NCBI RefSeq assembly: GCF_002950945.1
Contig: NZ_CP012673.1
Location: 620,001 to 684,000 of the forward strand
Direction: 5' to 3'
Origin: Sorangium cellulosum
GTDB taxonomy: Bacteria; Myxococcota_A; Polyangia; Polyangiales; Polyangiaceae
Length of the DNA: 64,000 nucleotides
The translations under genes were made by a program, and so were the position numbers. The notes under the pieces are model-generated. The model was not told where the DNA came from. It did no database searches and worked only from the letters and a program-made list of their open reading frames with translations. Of this stretch, positions 46,475 to 53,028 are shown one piece after another (positions within the stretch are counted from its first letter, which is position 1; each line of letters opens with the position of its first letter).

Positions 46475-47232
46475 CGCGCGGCTCCGGCGCCGATCCCGGC
46501 CGCGACGCTGAGCGTGAGCGCCGCGAGCGCGGCGGCGGTGAACGCGAGGTTCGCGGCGGGCGCGCTCGGCCGCGGCGCGGCGACGGGCAGCTGCCCGCGG
46601 TAGCCCCGGAGCTGCATCGCGACGGCGGCCTGCTCGGAGCGCTCCAGCGTGCGGAGCGCCACGACGCCCGCGACGGCGCCGGCCGAGCGCGCGGCGGCGA
46701 CCGGCCGCGCGAACCCGCCGCGCAGCGCGGCGGCGCTCCACGCGCTGTCCGCCGCGCGCTGGAGCACGCCCGCGAAGCGCCGCGCGAGCGCGAGCAGCTC
46801 GACCAGGGCCGCGGGCGCGCCGAGCCCGGCGAGCGCCGCGTCGATCTCGGCGGGGGCGGCGGAGTGGGCGAGCCACCGGAGCACCGCGGCCGCGGCGAGC
46901 ACGCGCGCGCCGATCGCGGCGGCGGCGCGGGCGCCCTCCCGCGTGAGGGCGCCGAGCGGGAACGCCGCGTCGGGGAAGAGCGGCTCTCCCCGGGTGAGCA
47001 GGAGCGCGAGCGCCGCCGCGATCCCGCCGATCCACGCGGGGGGCGCGAAGGCGCGGAGGATCGCGCCCGCGGTCATGCCCTGGAGCCGGAGGGCCGCGCA
47101 CGCGGCGAGCAGCAGCGCGGCGGGGGTCGTCACCGAGCGCGCGCCGGCGGCGACGCAGCACGCGGCCACGGCGGCGCCGAGGCGGAGCCGCGGATCCACG
47201 TCGCGGAGCCGCGCGGCGAGGTCAATCCGCAC
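46471..47232 (-). CDS. cbiQ: Cobalt ECF transporter T component (CbiQ)
   Basis: 253 residues, membrane protein. The N-terminus (RLRDVDPRLRLGAAVAACCVAA) and the first helices match CbiQ/EcfT. The conserved coupling region is present as VALRTLERSEQAAVAMQLRGYRGQ, which corresponds to the Ala-Arg-Gly type motif contacting CbiO. It joins the ATPase to the substrate-binding CbiM. It overlaps the CbiN-like gene by 11 bases upstream and cbiO by four downstream. Confidence 0.9.
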   Translation of the reverse strand: MRIDLAARLRDVDPRLRLGAAVAACCVAAGARSVTTPAALLLAACAALRLQGMTAGAILRAFAPPAWIGGIAAALALLLTRGEPLFPDAAFPLGALTREGARAAAAIGARVLAAAAVLRWLAHSAAPAEIDAALAGLGAPAALVELLALARRFAGVLQRAADSAWSAAALRGGFARPVAAARSAGAVAGVVALRTLERSEQAAVAMQLRGYRGQLPVAAPRPSAPAANLAFTAAALAALTLSVAAGIGAGAAR

Positions 47233-47572
47233 GGAATCCCTGGGCGCCGGCCTTTTCGGCGGGCTGGTCCGCGCGCTCGACGAAGAGCACGCGCGAGAAA
47301 TAGCCGAGGGCGAAGCCGGCGAGGAGCCCGGCCCAGAGGAACGCGAACAGCAGGAGGTCGCCTTCGAGGCCCGCGAAGAGCGGCCCCGTGTCGTGGCGCC
47401 CCGCGTCCTCGGCGACGCGGCGGACCACGGCCTCGTCGACGCCCTCCCAGGTGGCGCTGCCGCACGCGGCGAGCGAGAGCGCCGCGGCGAGCGCGGGCAG
47501 CCGGCAGAGGGCGAGCGGGATCAGCCGGCGCGAGGCGAGCACGAGCGGCCGGCGGAGGGCGCGCGGCCGCAT
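47222..47572 (-). CDS. CbiN-like small membrane subunit of the cobalt transporter
   Basis: 116 residues. An N-terminal hydrophobic leader ends in SLAAC, possibly a lipobox or simply a transmembrane segment. A short periplasmic part WEGVDEAVVRRVAEDAGRHDTGPLF is followed by a second membrane helix (LLLFAFLWAGLLAGFALGYFSRVLF). The WEGVDEAVV segment and the GDLLLF helix are typical of small proteins that occupy the CbiN position in deltaproteobacterial cobalt operons, and differ from classical CbiN. It likely supports loading of cobalt by CbiM. ATG 47572 overlaps the cbiM stop by one base (TGATG). Confidence 0.78.
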   Translation of the reverse strand: MRPRALRRPLVLASRRLIPLALCRLPALAAALSLAACGSATWEGVDEAVVRRVAEDAGRHDTGPLFAGLEGDLLLFAFLWAGLLAGFALGYFSRVLFVERADQPAEKAGAQGFRAD

Positions 47573-48378
47573 CACGGCGTCCCGGCGGCGAGGGGCACGA
47601 CCCGGAGCCGCTCCAGGATGTCGGGCCGCCGGGAGCGCAGGAAGACGAGCGCCCCGGCGGTCATGACCCCCTCGAGCAGCCCGAGCGGCAGCTGGGTCGG
47701 CACGAAGGCGAGGGCGACGCCCGCGAACATGGTCTTCACCGACCCTTCGCCCGCGAGCCCGAGGGCGAGCTCGAGCGCCGTGGTCGCGTACGTGGCCCAG
47801 TCCGACGTCACGCCGGCCAGGAACCCGGCGACCCACAGGCTCGCGCCGCAGCGCTGCGCGGCGCGGAACGCGAAGTACCCGGCGAACGCGCCCGCGATGC
47901 CCATCGACGCGACGTCGGCGCCGAGGGTGGTGAGCCCGCCGTGCGCGAGGAAGAGGGCCTGGAGGAGCAGCGCCACCACGGTGACGAGCACGGTCATGCG
48001 GGGGCCGATGAGCACCGCGGCGAGCCCGGTGCCGCACGGGTGGGAGCAGGTCCCCGCGGTCGGCACCGGCACGGGCATACACGAGATGGCGAACACGGCG
48101 GCCGCGACGAGGCCGACGAACGGCTTGTAGAAGGCGTCGCGCTGCGTGCGCTGCCGGAGCGCGTGGAGGGCGGCCGCGACGAACGGCAGGGCGATCGCGT
48201 TCCAGAGCGCGCACCAGCCGAGCGGCAGGACCCCTTCCGCGAGGTGCATCGCGGCCGCGGGCCTGGGCGCGAGGAGCGCCGCCAGGAACACGGCGAGGAC
48301 GAACACAGGGCGTCCGGGGAGACCGGACTCGGCGCTTCGGGTGAAATCCGCACCCGGACGCCACGATGACGTGCGCAA
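47572..48378 (-). CDS. cbiM: Cobalt transporter substrate-binding membrane subunit (CbiM)
   Basis: 268 residues. The mature N-terminus is MHLAEGVLPLGWCALWNA, the Met-His loop that coordinates cobalt in CbiM/NikM; it follows a signal-like segment (VFVLAVFLAALLAPRPAAA), so cleavage would expose the metal ligand. FVFAISCMPVPVPTAGTCSHPCGTGLAAVLIGP-like and GADVASMGIAGAFAGYFAFRAAQR regions are strong family motifs. I place the start at TTG 48378: GAGGT lies five bases before it and both sit in the hairpin next to the riboswitch. A GTG at 48306 or the ATG at 48249 are alternatives without a good ribosome binding site. Confidence 0.92.
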   Translation of the reverse strand: MRTSSWRPGADFTRSAESGLPGRPVFVLAVFLAALLAPRPAAAMHLAEGVLPLGWCALWNAIALPFVAAALHALRQRTQRDAFYKPFVGLVAAAVFAISCMPVPVPTAGTCSHPCGTGLAAVLIGPRMTVLVTVVALLLQALFLAHGGLTTLGADVASMGIAGAFAGYFAFRAAQRCGASLWVAGFLAGVTSDWATYATTALELALGLAGEGSVKTMFAGVALAFVPTQLPLGLLEGVMTAGALVFLRSRRPDILERLRVVPLAAGTP

Positions 48379-48392
48379 GCTGCACCTCGTGG
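48361..48392 (-). promoter_or_regulatory. Riboswitch expression-platform hairpin over the cbiM start
   Basis: On the minus strand CCACGA (48392-48387) pairs with TCGTGG (48366-48361), and inside it GTGC (48385-48382) pairs with GCAC (48374-48371). The hairpin buries the GAGGT ribosome binding site (48388-48384) and puts the TTG start (48378-48376) in the loop. It begins four bases after the aptamer's closing stem. This layout fits translational repression when B12 is bound. Confidence 0.65.
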
Positions 48393-48395
48393 GGA

Positions 48396-48579
48396 CTTCG
48401 GGTAGGTCTCCCGGCTCATGGGTTCAGGGGGCCTGTTCGGGCTCCCGGCGCTGCGTCCACCTTCCCAGGCCTCTTGTCGCGAGGCCCAGTGGTTCTCGGA
48501 AGCAGCTCCCCATTCACGGTGGCGGCACCGCGCCGGTTTCACACCGGCTTCCCTGTTATGCCCCTGAGGGCACCCGAGG
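48396..48579 (-). ncRNA. Cobalamin (adenosylcobalamin-type) riboswitch
   Basis: Read on the minus strand, the region starts with CCTCGGGTGCCC, continues with GGGCATAACAGGGAAGCCGG, a closed GCCGGTGTGAAACCGGC hairpin, the GCGG...CCGCCACCGTGA segment, a central GCTGCTTCCGAGAACCACTG part, and ends with the B12 box AGCCGGGAGACCTACC (48416-48401). The closing stem pairs 48579-48572 with 48403-48396 with one mismatch. These are the conserved parts of the cobalamin riboswitch. It precedes cbiM and should lower cobalt uptake and CbiX when B12 is plentiful. Confidence 0.95.
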
Positions 48580-49086
48580 AATCGATTGTCAGGTGGAGCT
48601 GGGTAGGCCCGTTTCGAGCGCGGCGTCAAGGAGGTCGCGTCGCGGCGGCGGCGGACGGCCCCGCCGGGTCTTTGTCGCGCCGGCCTCGGGCGCGAGAGAG
48701 ACCCGGCGCGAGCGCCTGAGCGGCCCCGTCGCGCCGGCGACGGCCCGTCGCGCCGTTCGTCCGACGGACCGACTGCCGACGGGCGGCCACACGCCGTGTA
48801 GGGCTGTGCTGCGGCGACGCAGCGTGCCCTCGCGCGTCACCTGCGCCAGCCGGCGGTCCCGCCGCTGTCTGGGCAGAGGACGCGCCCGCTGCGCGTCGGG
48901 TGGACCAAGGAGACCGTCGTGACGTGACGCGTGATGAGGCAAGTCACCTGGTGCGCCGCTGCGTGTCGGGGCCATCAGGTGACGATCCGGCGAGTGATCT
49001 CTGCATCCGTCTGCCCCGTGCGACCGAGCGACCGGGTGGCGAAATTGACCCAGACACATCGCCTCCGCGAGCGACCGAGTTGCCTC

Positions 49087-49135
49087 TGTCCGCTGTGTCC
49101 GCTGTGTCCGCCGTGTCCGCCGTGTCCGCCGTGTG
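49087..49135. repeat. 9-bp tandem repeat, about five copies
   Basis: The unit is TCCGCYGTG: two copies with CTGTG followed by three with CCGTG. It lies in the gene-poor region and looks like replication slippage. Confidence 0.8.
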
Positions 49136-49579
49136 TCGTTGTTAAATGCTCTTTACATTGGTGTCACGTCGGCCCTCGGGCTCCGCGCCTCCCGTGCGGC
49201 GCGTGGAGCAGGGGGCTCGCCGTGCCCCGACCGTGCCCGCCGTCGCGCTTCTCGCGACGGTGTGCGTTGTTCGTCCTGACTCTTTACTCACGTGCTCAGG
49301 TGTTCCGTGCCTCGGCCACAGGGCGCCGCGCCCGCTGGCCGGACGGGCAGGCCGTGGGGTTCTCTTCTCTCAGGATCGAAGAGCTCGCCGCGCCGGTCGC
49401 GGCATTCCGCGCATCGATGGATCCAACCGCCCGGCTCGGACGTGTTTCCCACGAAATCGGGCGCGTCCGCGCCGCCGGTGTGCGCGTGGCGCTCATCGCG
49501 TGGGAGCGCTGCGCTCGCGCCGTGCGCAGCCCCTGCACTTTGTTATCGACAACGCGCAGCTGGGTGCCACACTCTGGAT

Positions 49580-49625
49580 ACCGCATGCGCGCCGGTGCAG
49601 CCCCCCAGCCCGGAGCGCATGCGGT
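49580..49625. repeat. Perfect 11-bp inverted repeat downstream of the enoyl-CoA hydratase gene
   Basis: ACCGCATGCGC at 49580-49590 is exactly inverted at 49615-49625, with a 24-base loop. It is 125 bp beyond the hydratase stop. No T-tract follows on either strand, so it may be a binding site or an RNA hairpin rather than an intrinsic terminator. Confidence 0.5.
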
Positions 49626-49682
49626 CTTCCTTGTCGAACCGCGGTGGACGTTTTAATCCTCCGGCGCGGTCATCTGCCGTGC

Positions 49683-49724
49683 CCGTGCCGGTCCCCCCTC
49701 CGGCATGGTGCGCGGTTTTTTTTT
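49683..49724 (+). terminator. Plus-strand terminator-like hairpin with T-tract
   Basis: CCGTGCCGG (49683-49691) pairs with CCGGCATGG (49700-49708) with one G-U pair and an 8-base loop. Nine T residues follow at 49716-49724 after a 7-base spacer. The orientation terminates plus-strand transcripts, yet no plus-strand gene is recognised upstream, so it may stop transcription entering the hydratase gene or end an unrecognised transcript. Confidence 0.5.
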
Positions 49725-49749
49725 GAAGTCGGGCGCGTCCTCGTTCACT

Positions 49750-50580
49750 TCACTTCCCGGTGAACGTGGCCTGCGATTTCGCCAGGAACGCCTTCATACC
49801 ATTCTTCTGATCTTCGCTGCCGAAGAGCGCGGCGAACGCCTGGGCTTCCAGCTCATTGGCGGCGGTGAGGTCGAGGTTCTCGCCCCGCAGGAGGACGCGC
49901 TTGGCGGCGGCGACGGCGAGCGGCCCGCGCGAGGCGATCTTGAGCGCGGCCTCGCGGGCGCGCGCGACGAGCTCGGACGCCGGGAAGATGGCGTTGACGA
50001 GCCCGAACGAGAGCGCTTGCTCGGCGGTGATCATGTCTCCTGAATAGATGAGCTCGCGGGCGCGGCCCGGGCCGACCCGGCGCAGCAATCGCTGGGTTCC
50101 GCCGAACCCTGGAATGACGCCCAGGTTCACCTCGGGCTGGCCGAGCTTGGCGCCTTCGGCTGCGTAGATGAAATCGCACGCGAGGGCGAGCTCGCAGCCT
50201 CCGCCCAGCGCGAAGCCGTTCACGGCGGCGATGACGGGGAACGGCGCGGTCTCGATGAGCTCCGCGAGGCGGTGGCCCGCCTCGGCGAACCGCTTCGCGG
50301 CGATGCTGTTCATCGAGGCCATCTCGGCGATATCGGCGCCCGCGACGAAGGCCTTGCCGGCTCCCGTGAGCACCGCGGCGCGGACCTCGTCGCCTTCGGC
50401 GGGGGCGAGGAGCTCGCGGAAGGCTGCGGTCAGCTCGCCGATCACGGCGGGGTTCAGGGCGTTGAGCTTGTCGGGCCGCTGGATGGTCACGGTGGCGACG
50501 TGGCCCGCGCGCTCGACGGCGACGAACTGGAGGACGGGACCCCGAGGAGGGTTCCCCGGCTGCTGTTCTTGACCGTTCAT
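49750..50580 (-). CDS. Enoyl-CoA hydratase / crotonase family protein
   Basis: 276 residues. The oxyanion-hole and catalytic regions are complete: GKAFVAGADIAEM, and NGFALGGGCELALACDFIYAAEGAKLGQPEVNLGVIPGFGGTQRL with the two Glu (in CELA and QPEV) expected of a true hydratase. It probably hydrates crotonyl-CoA or related short enoyl-CoA to the 3-hydroxyacyl-CoA in beta-oxidation or butyryl/PHB metabolism. A 3-hydroxybutyryl-CoA dehydrogenase gene lies 1.3 kb away on the same strand, supporting this, though an RDD gene and repeats come between them. Confidence 0.9.
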   Translation of the reverse strand: MNGQEQQPGNPPRGPVLQFVAVERAGHVATVTIQRPDKLNALNPAVIGELTAAFRELLAPAEGDEVRAAVLTGAGKAFVAGADIAEMASMNSIAAKRFAEAGHRLAELIETAPFPVIAAVNGFALGGGCELALACDFIYAAEGAKLGQPEVNLGVIPGFGGTQRLLRRVGPGRARELIYSGDMITAEQALSFGLVNAIFPASELVARAREAALKIASRGPLAVAAAKRVLLRGENLDLTAANELEAQAFAALFGSEDQKNGMKAFLAKSQATFTGK

Positions 50581-50729
50581 GGGGTGTCGTTAGCAGCGGG
50601 CGGCGCCGGGGGGAAGCGCGGGTGAGGTGCGGCGTGCCGCCGCGGCGGTGTCGAGCGGGCGGCCTTCGGCCTCGCCACGCCCCTTCCGGGACGGCCTCGC
50701 TGTCGAGGACGACCGCCGGCGCGTGTTGC

Positions 50730-51233
50730 TCAGGCCCCGTCGTCTTTTCTACCGCGGGTGAGGATGACGCGTGTCTTCGACAGCCCATCGTGCAGGCCCA
50801 CGCCGCTTCGTTGCAGGAACGTGAACGCCTCGAAGGGGATGAACCGGCACAGGGTGCGGATCATGATTCGGCCCACGCCGGCGCGGCTGCCGTCCTCCAT
50901 CACGACCCGCGTGCCGGTGATGAGCTTGCCCAGCGTGACGCCGAAGAGCGACTCGGCCCCGACGTAATAGAGGAGCATCATCAGGATGCCGAACAACGTG
51001 TCGTTGGTCTGATCGATCAGCTCCTCCTGACCGATGAGCCCGAAGAGCATTCCGACGAGGAAGGTGAACAGCAGCATGCCCACGTAATCGAGGAGGAGGT
51101 TCGCGAACCGCCTGCCTTTGCTCGCGAGCCGCATGCGCGAGCGCGCCTCGGGGTCCGGCGCGGCGGTGACGTCGGCCTTGGGGGGTTGGTAGGGGTTGTA
51201 GCTCTCGGTGGGGCCGGCGTTGGGCGCGTTCAT
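50730..51233 (-). CDS. RDD-family membrane protein
   Basis: 167 residues. After a Pro/Ala-rich 30-residue start comes RLASKGRRFANLLLDYVGMLLFTFLVG, in which the Arg and Asp positions match the RDD pattern. Two to three membrane helices follow (MLLFTFLVGMLFGLIG; LFGILMMLLYYVGAESLFG), then TLGKLITGTRVVMEDG and RTLCRFIPFEAFTFL, which are conserved in the family. The function is unknown; some RDD proteins act in ion or small-molecule transport. GAGAGG precedes ATG 51233 by four bases. It lies 150 bp upstream of the hydratase gene. Confidence 0.85.
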   Translation of the reverse strand: MNAPNAGPTESYNPYQPPKADVTAAPDPEARSRMRLASKGRRFANLLLDYVGMLLFTFLVGMLFGLIGQEELIDQTNDTLFGILMMLLYYVGAESLFGVTLGKLITGTRVVMEDGSRAGVGRIMIRTLCRFIPFEAFTFLQRSGVGLHDGLSKTRVILTRGRKDDGA

Positions 51234-51415
51234 GAGACCTCTCGAACAGGGTCAGGGTGGCGCTGGCGGGAGGAGAGTTCGTCGAGCTCCTGGGAGTCGA
51301 CGCGCAGGAGCGCATCGTACGCCGCCGGCTGCGCCCGTGTCAGCGCCCTTGGACCCCGGGTCAGAGAGTCCTCCCGTTCACGAACGCTGGCGGAGGGATA
51401 AATCCCCCACTCTTC

Positions 51416-51471
51416 CGTCCCCCGTCTTTCGTCTTTCGTCTTTCGTCTTTCGTCTTTCGTCTTTCGTCTCC
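51416..51471 (-). repeat. Heptamer array 1 (ACGAAAG family on the minus strand)
   Basis: Eight 7-bp units. On the plus strand six perfect CGTCTTT units run 51423-51464, flanked by CGTCCCC (51416-51422) and CGTCTCC (51465-51471). On the minus strand the unit is ACGAAAG with ACGGGAG variants, the same family as array 2. Confidence 0.9.
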
Positions 51472-51478
51472 CGTGGTC

Positions 51479-51692
51479 GTCCTTCGTGAACGTGAACGTG
51501 AACGCTCCGGCACGGTTGCCCTCTCGATGGGCTCCGAACATCGGGAAAGACTTGGGGAAAACTGGCGATTTCAGACCGAGTGTATTTTTGCGTGGCCGGT
51601 GTGCGCCTGCGATGGAGTCCAGCGCATTGGTGGACGTCTCCGACGTGGACGTATGAACGGCATAACCGTTCACGTTCACGTTCACGAAGGAC
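51479..51692. repeat. 26-bp perfect inverted repeat framing the repeat element's centre
   Basis: The 26 bases at 51479-51504 are exactly inverted at 51667-51692. Each arm contains three GTGAAC (or GTTCAC) units next to a CCTTCGT/ACGAAGG end. The enclosed segment is 162 bp. Together with the flanking heptamer arrays this forms a symmetrical element of about 380 bp. Confidence 0.88.
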
Positions 51693-51703
51693 GTTCACGA
51701 AGG

Positions 51704-51794
51704 ACGAGAGACGAGAGACGAGAGACGGGAGACGAGAGACGAGAGACGAGAGACGAGAGACGAGAGACGAGAGACGAGAGACGGGAGACGGGAG
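51704..51794 (+). repeat. Heptamer array 2 (ACGAGAG family)
   Basis: Thirteen uninterrupted 7-bp units: ten ACGAGAG and three ACGGGAG (51725-51731, 51781-51787 and 51788-51794). The orientation is opposite to array 1. There are no spacers, so it is not a CRISPR. Confidence 0.92.
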
Positions 51795-51914
51795 ACGGAC
51801 GGCGGTGGAGCGATACGACGCGCCCCGGCGCCAGCGAGGCCTCCCCCGTGCTCCCTACAATGCGTGAATCTGTAGGAGCTCGTGTCTCCCTGGACGGCGG
51901 AGCCCCTCCGGCCG

Positions 51915-52805
51915 CTACACCGCCCTCCCGCCCCTCTGCCCCTTCTCATCGTACAGGTAGAACCCCCTCCCGCTCTTCTTCCCGTACCACCCCGCCGCCA
52001 CGAGGTTCCTGAGCAGCGTCGGCGCCCGGTACTTCGAATCCCCGAACTCCCGGTGCAGGACCTCCGCGATCGACAGCACCGTGTCCAGCCCGATCAGGTC
52101 GGCCAGCTCGAGCGGCCCCATCGGGTGGTTCAGCCCGAGCCGCGCCCCCGCGTCGATGTCCTCGGGCGTCGACAGCCCCTCCTGCAGCGCAAAACACGCC
52201 TCGTTCAGGAACGGGATCAACATCCGGTTCACGATGAACCCGGGCTGATCCTTCGACGTGATCACCGTCTTGCCGAGCTCCACCGCGAGCGCCCGGACGG
52301 CCTCGTACGTCGCCTCCGACGTCTGGACCCCCCGGACGATCTCGACGAGCTTCATCAGCGGCACCGGGTTCATGAAGTGCATCCCGATCACCCGCTCAGG
52401 CCGGCCGGTCACCGCCGCGAGCCGCGTGATCGAGATCGACGACGTGTTCGACGCCAGGATCGCCCCCTCCGGCAGCGCCGCGTCGGCGAGCTTGAAGATC
52501 CCGCCCTTCACCTCGAAGCTCTCCGTCACCGCCTCCACCGCCAGGTCGACCCCCGACAGCCCCGCCATGCCCTCGGCCACCGCGACGCGCCCGAGCAGCG
52601 CGTCCCGCGCGTCCGCGGCCATCTTGCCCTTCTCCACCTGCTTCTCGAGGATGGCCGCGATCTGGGCCCTGCCCCGCTCCGCCAGCGCGGCGGACACGTC
52701 GCACAGGACCACCTCGAGCCCGGCCGCCGCGGCGACCTGAGCGATGCCCCTCCCCATCTGGCCGGCCCCGATCACCCCGAGCCGCTTGATCGTCGTTGCT
52801 TCCAT
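51915..52805 (-). CDS. 3-hydroxybutyryl-CoA dehydrogenase
   Basis: 296 residues, the usual length. The N-terminal NAD-binding fold has GVIGAGQMGRGIAQVAAAAG near 9-28. VEAVTESFEVKGGIF, LASNTSSISITRLA, RVIGMHFMNPVPLMKLVEIV (with the catalytic His and following Glu/Asn residues) and KDQPGFIVNRMLIPFLNEA are all present; the C-terminal dimer domain ends in GRGFYLYDEKGQ. It oxidises (or reduces) short 3-hydroxyacyl-CoA, pairing with the nearby enoyl-CoA hydratase. ATG 52805 was chosen for fit to the family N-terminus; no strong ribosome binding site is seen, and the frame stays open upstream. Confidence 0.93.
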   Translation of the reverse strand: MEATTIKRLGVIGAGQMGRGIAQVAAAAGLEVVLCDVSAALAERGRAQIAAILEKQVEKGKMAADARDALLGRVAVAEGMAGLSGVDLAVEAVTESFEVKGGIFKLADAALPEGAILASNTSSISITRLAAVTGRPERVIGMHFMNPVPLMKLVEIVRGVQTSEATYEAVRALAVELGKTVITSKDQPGFIVNRMLIPFLNEACFALQEGLSTPEDIDAGARLGLNHPMGPLELADLIGLDTVLSIAEVLHREFGDSKYRAPTLLRNLVAAGWYGKKSGRGFYLYDEKGQRGGRAV

Positions 52806-53028
52806 GGCCGCGGTGGATACCCGAAGCAGAGGGCGCCGTGAACCCCGTGAACCGCGCTGGCGCCGGCCTCCCGCCGGCCCCGGACGCCCCCGGCGCAAGC
52901 GCGCGAAAGCTCCGCCCCGCTTCCAGGGCAGCGGGGGCGAGGATCCTTGAAACCGTGTCGTCCGCCCGGCTATCTTCGGCCGGCCCGTGAACGGACCCGG
53001 CCTGTTTCGCGAGGTCCGCGGAGAGACG

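Larger units (their letters stand above)
48601..49749. other. Gene-poor region with simple repeats and hairpins
   Basis: About 1.15 kb between the riboswitch and the enoyl-CoA hydratase stop. No frame here has a credible start or family signature. The section next to 48600 should contain the promoter of the cobalt operon. The rest holds a 9-bp tandem repeat (49087-49135), an 11-bp perfect inverted repeat (49580-49625) and a plus-strand terminator-like hairpin with a T-tract (49683-49724). A small RNA or short unrecognised gene on the plus strand cannot be excluded. Confidence 0.45.
51234..51914. other. Repeat-filled intergenic region
   Basis: About 680 bp without a credible gene between the RDD gene and the dehydrogenase gene. 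It is dominated by two heptamer arrays in opposite orientation and a 26-bp inverted repeat between them. The 162-bp centre (51505-51666) is less GC-rich, with CTTGGGGAAAACTGGCG and GTGTATTTTTGCG, and contains no obvious ORF. Confidence 0.6.

Noticed and set aside
48931..49656. Plus-strand 241-codon frame containing repeated Cys-Pro units
   Set aside because: The Cys-Pro run is just the translation of the 9-bp tandem repeat; the rest has no signature. Kept only as part of the unexplained region with a downstream terminator.
51416..51794. CRISPR array
   Set aside because: The repeats are contiguous 7-mers without spacers and there are no cas genes.
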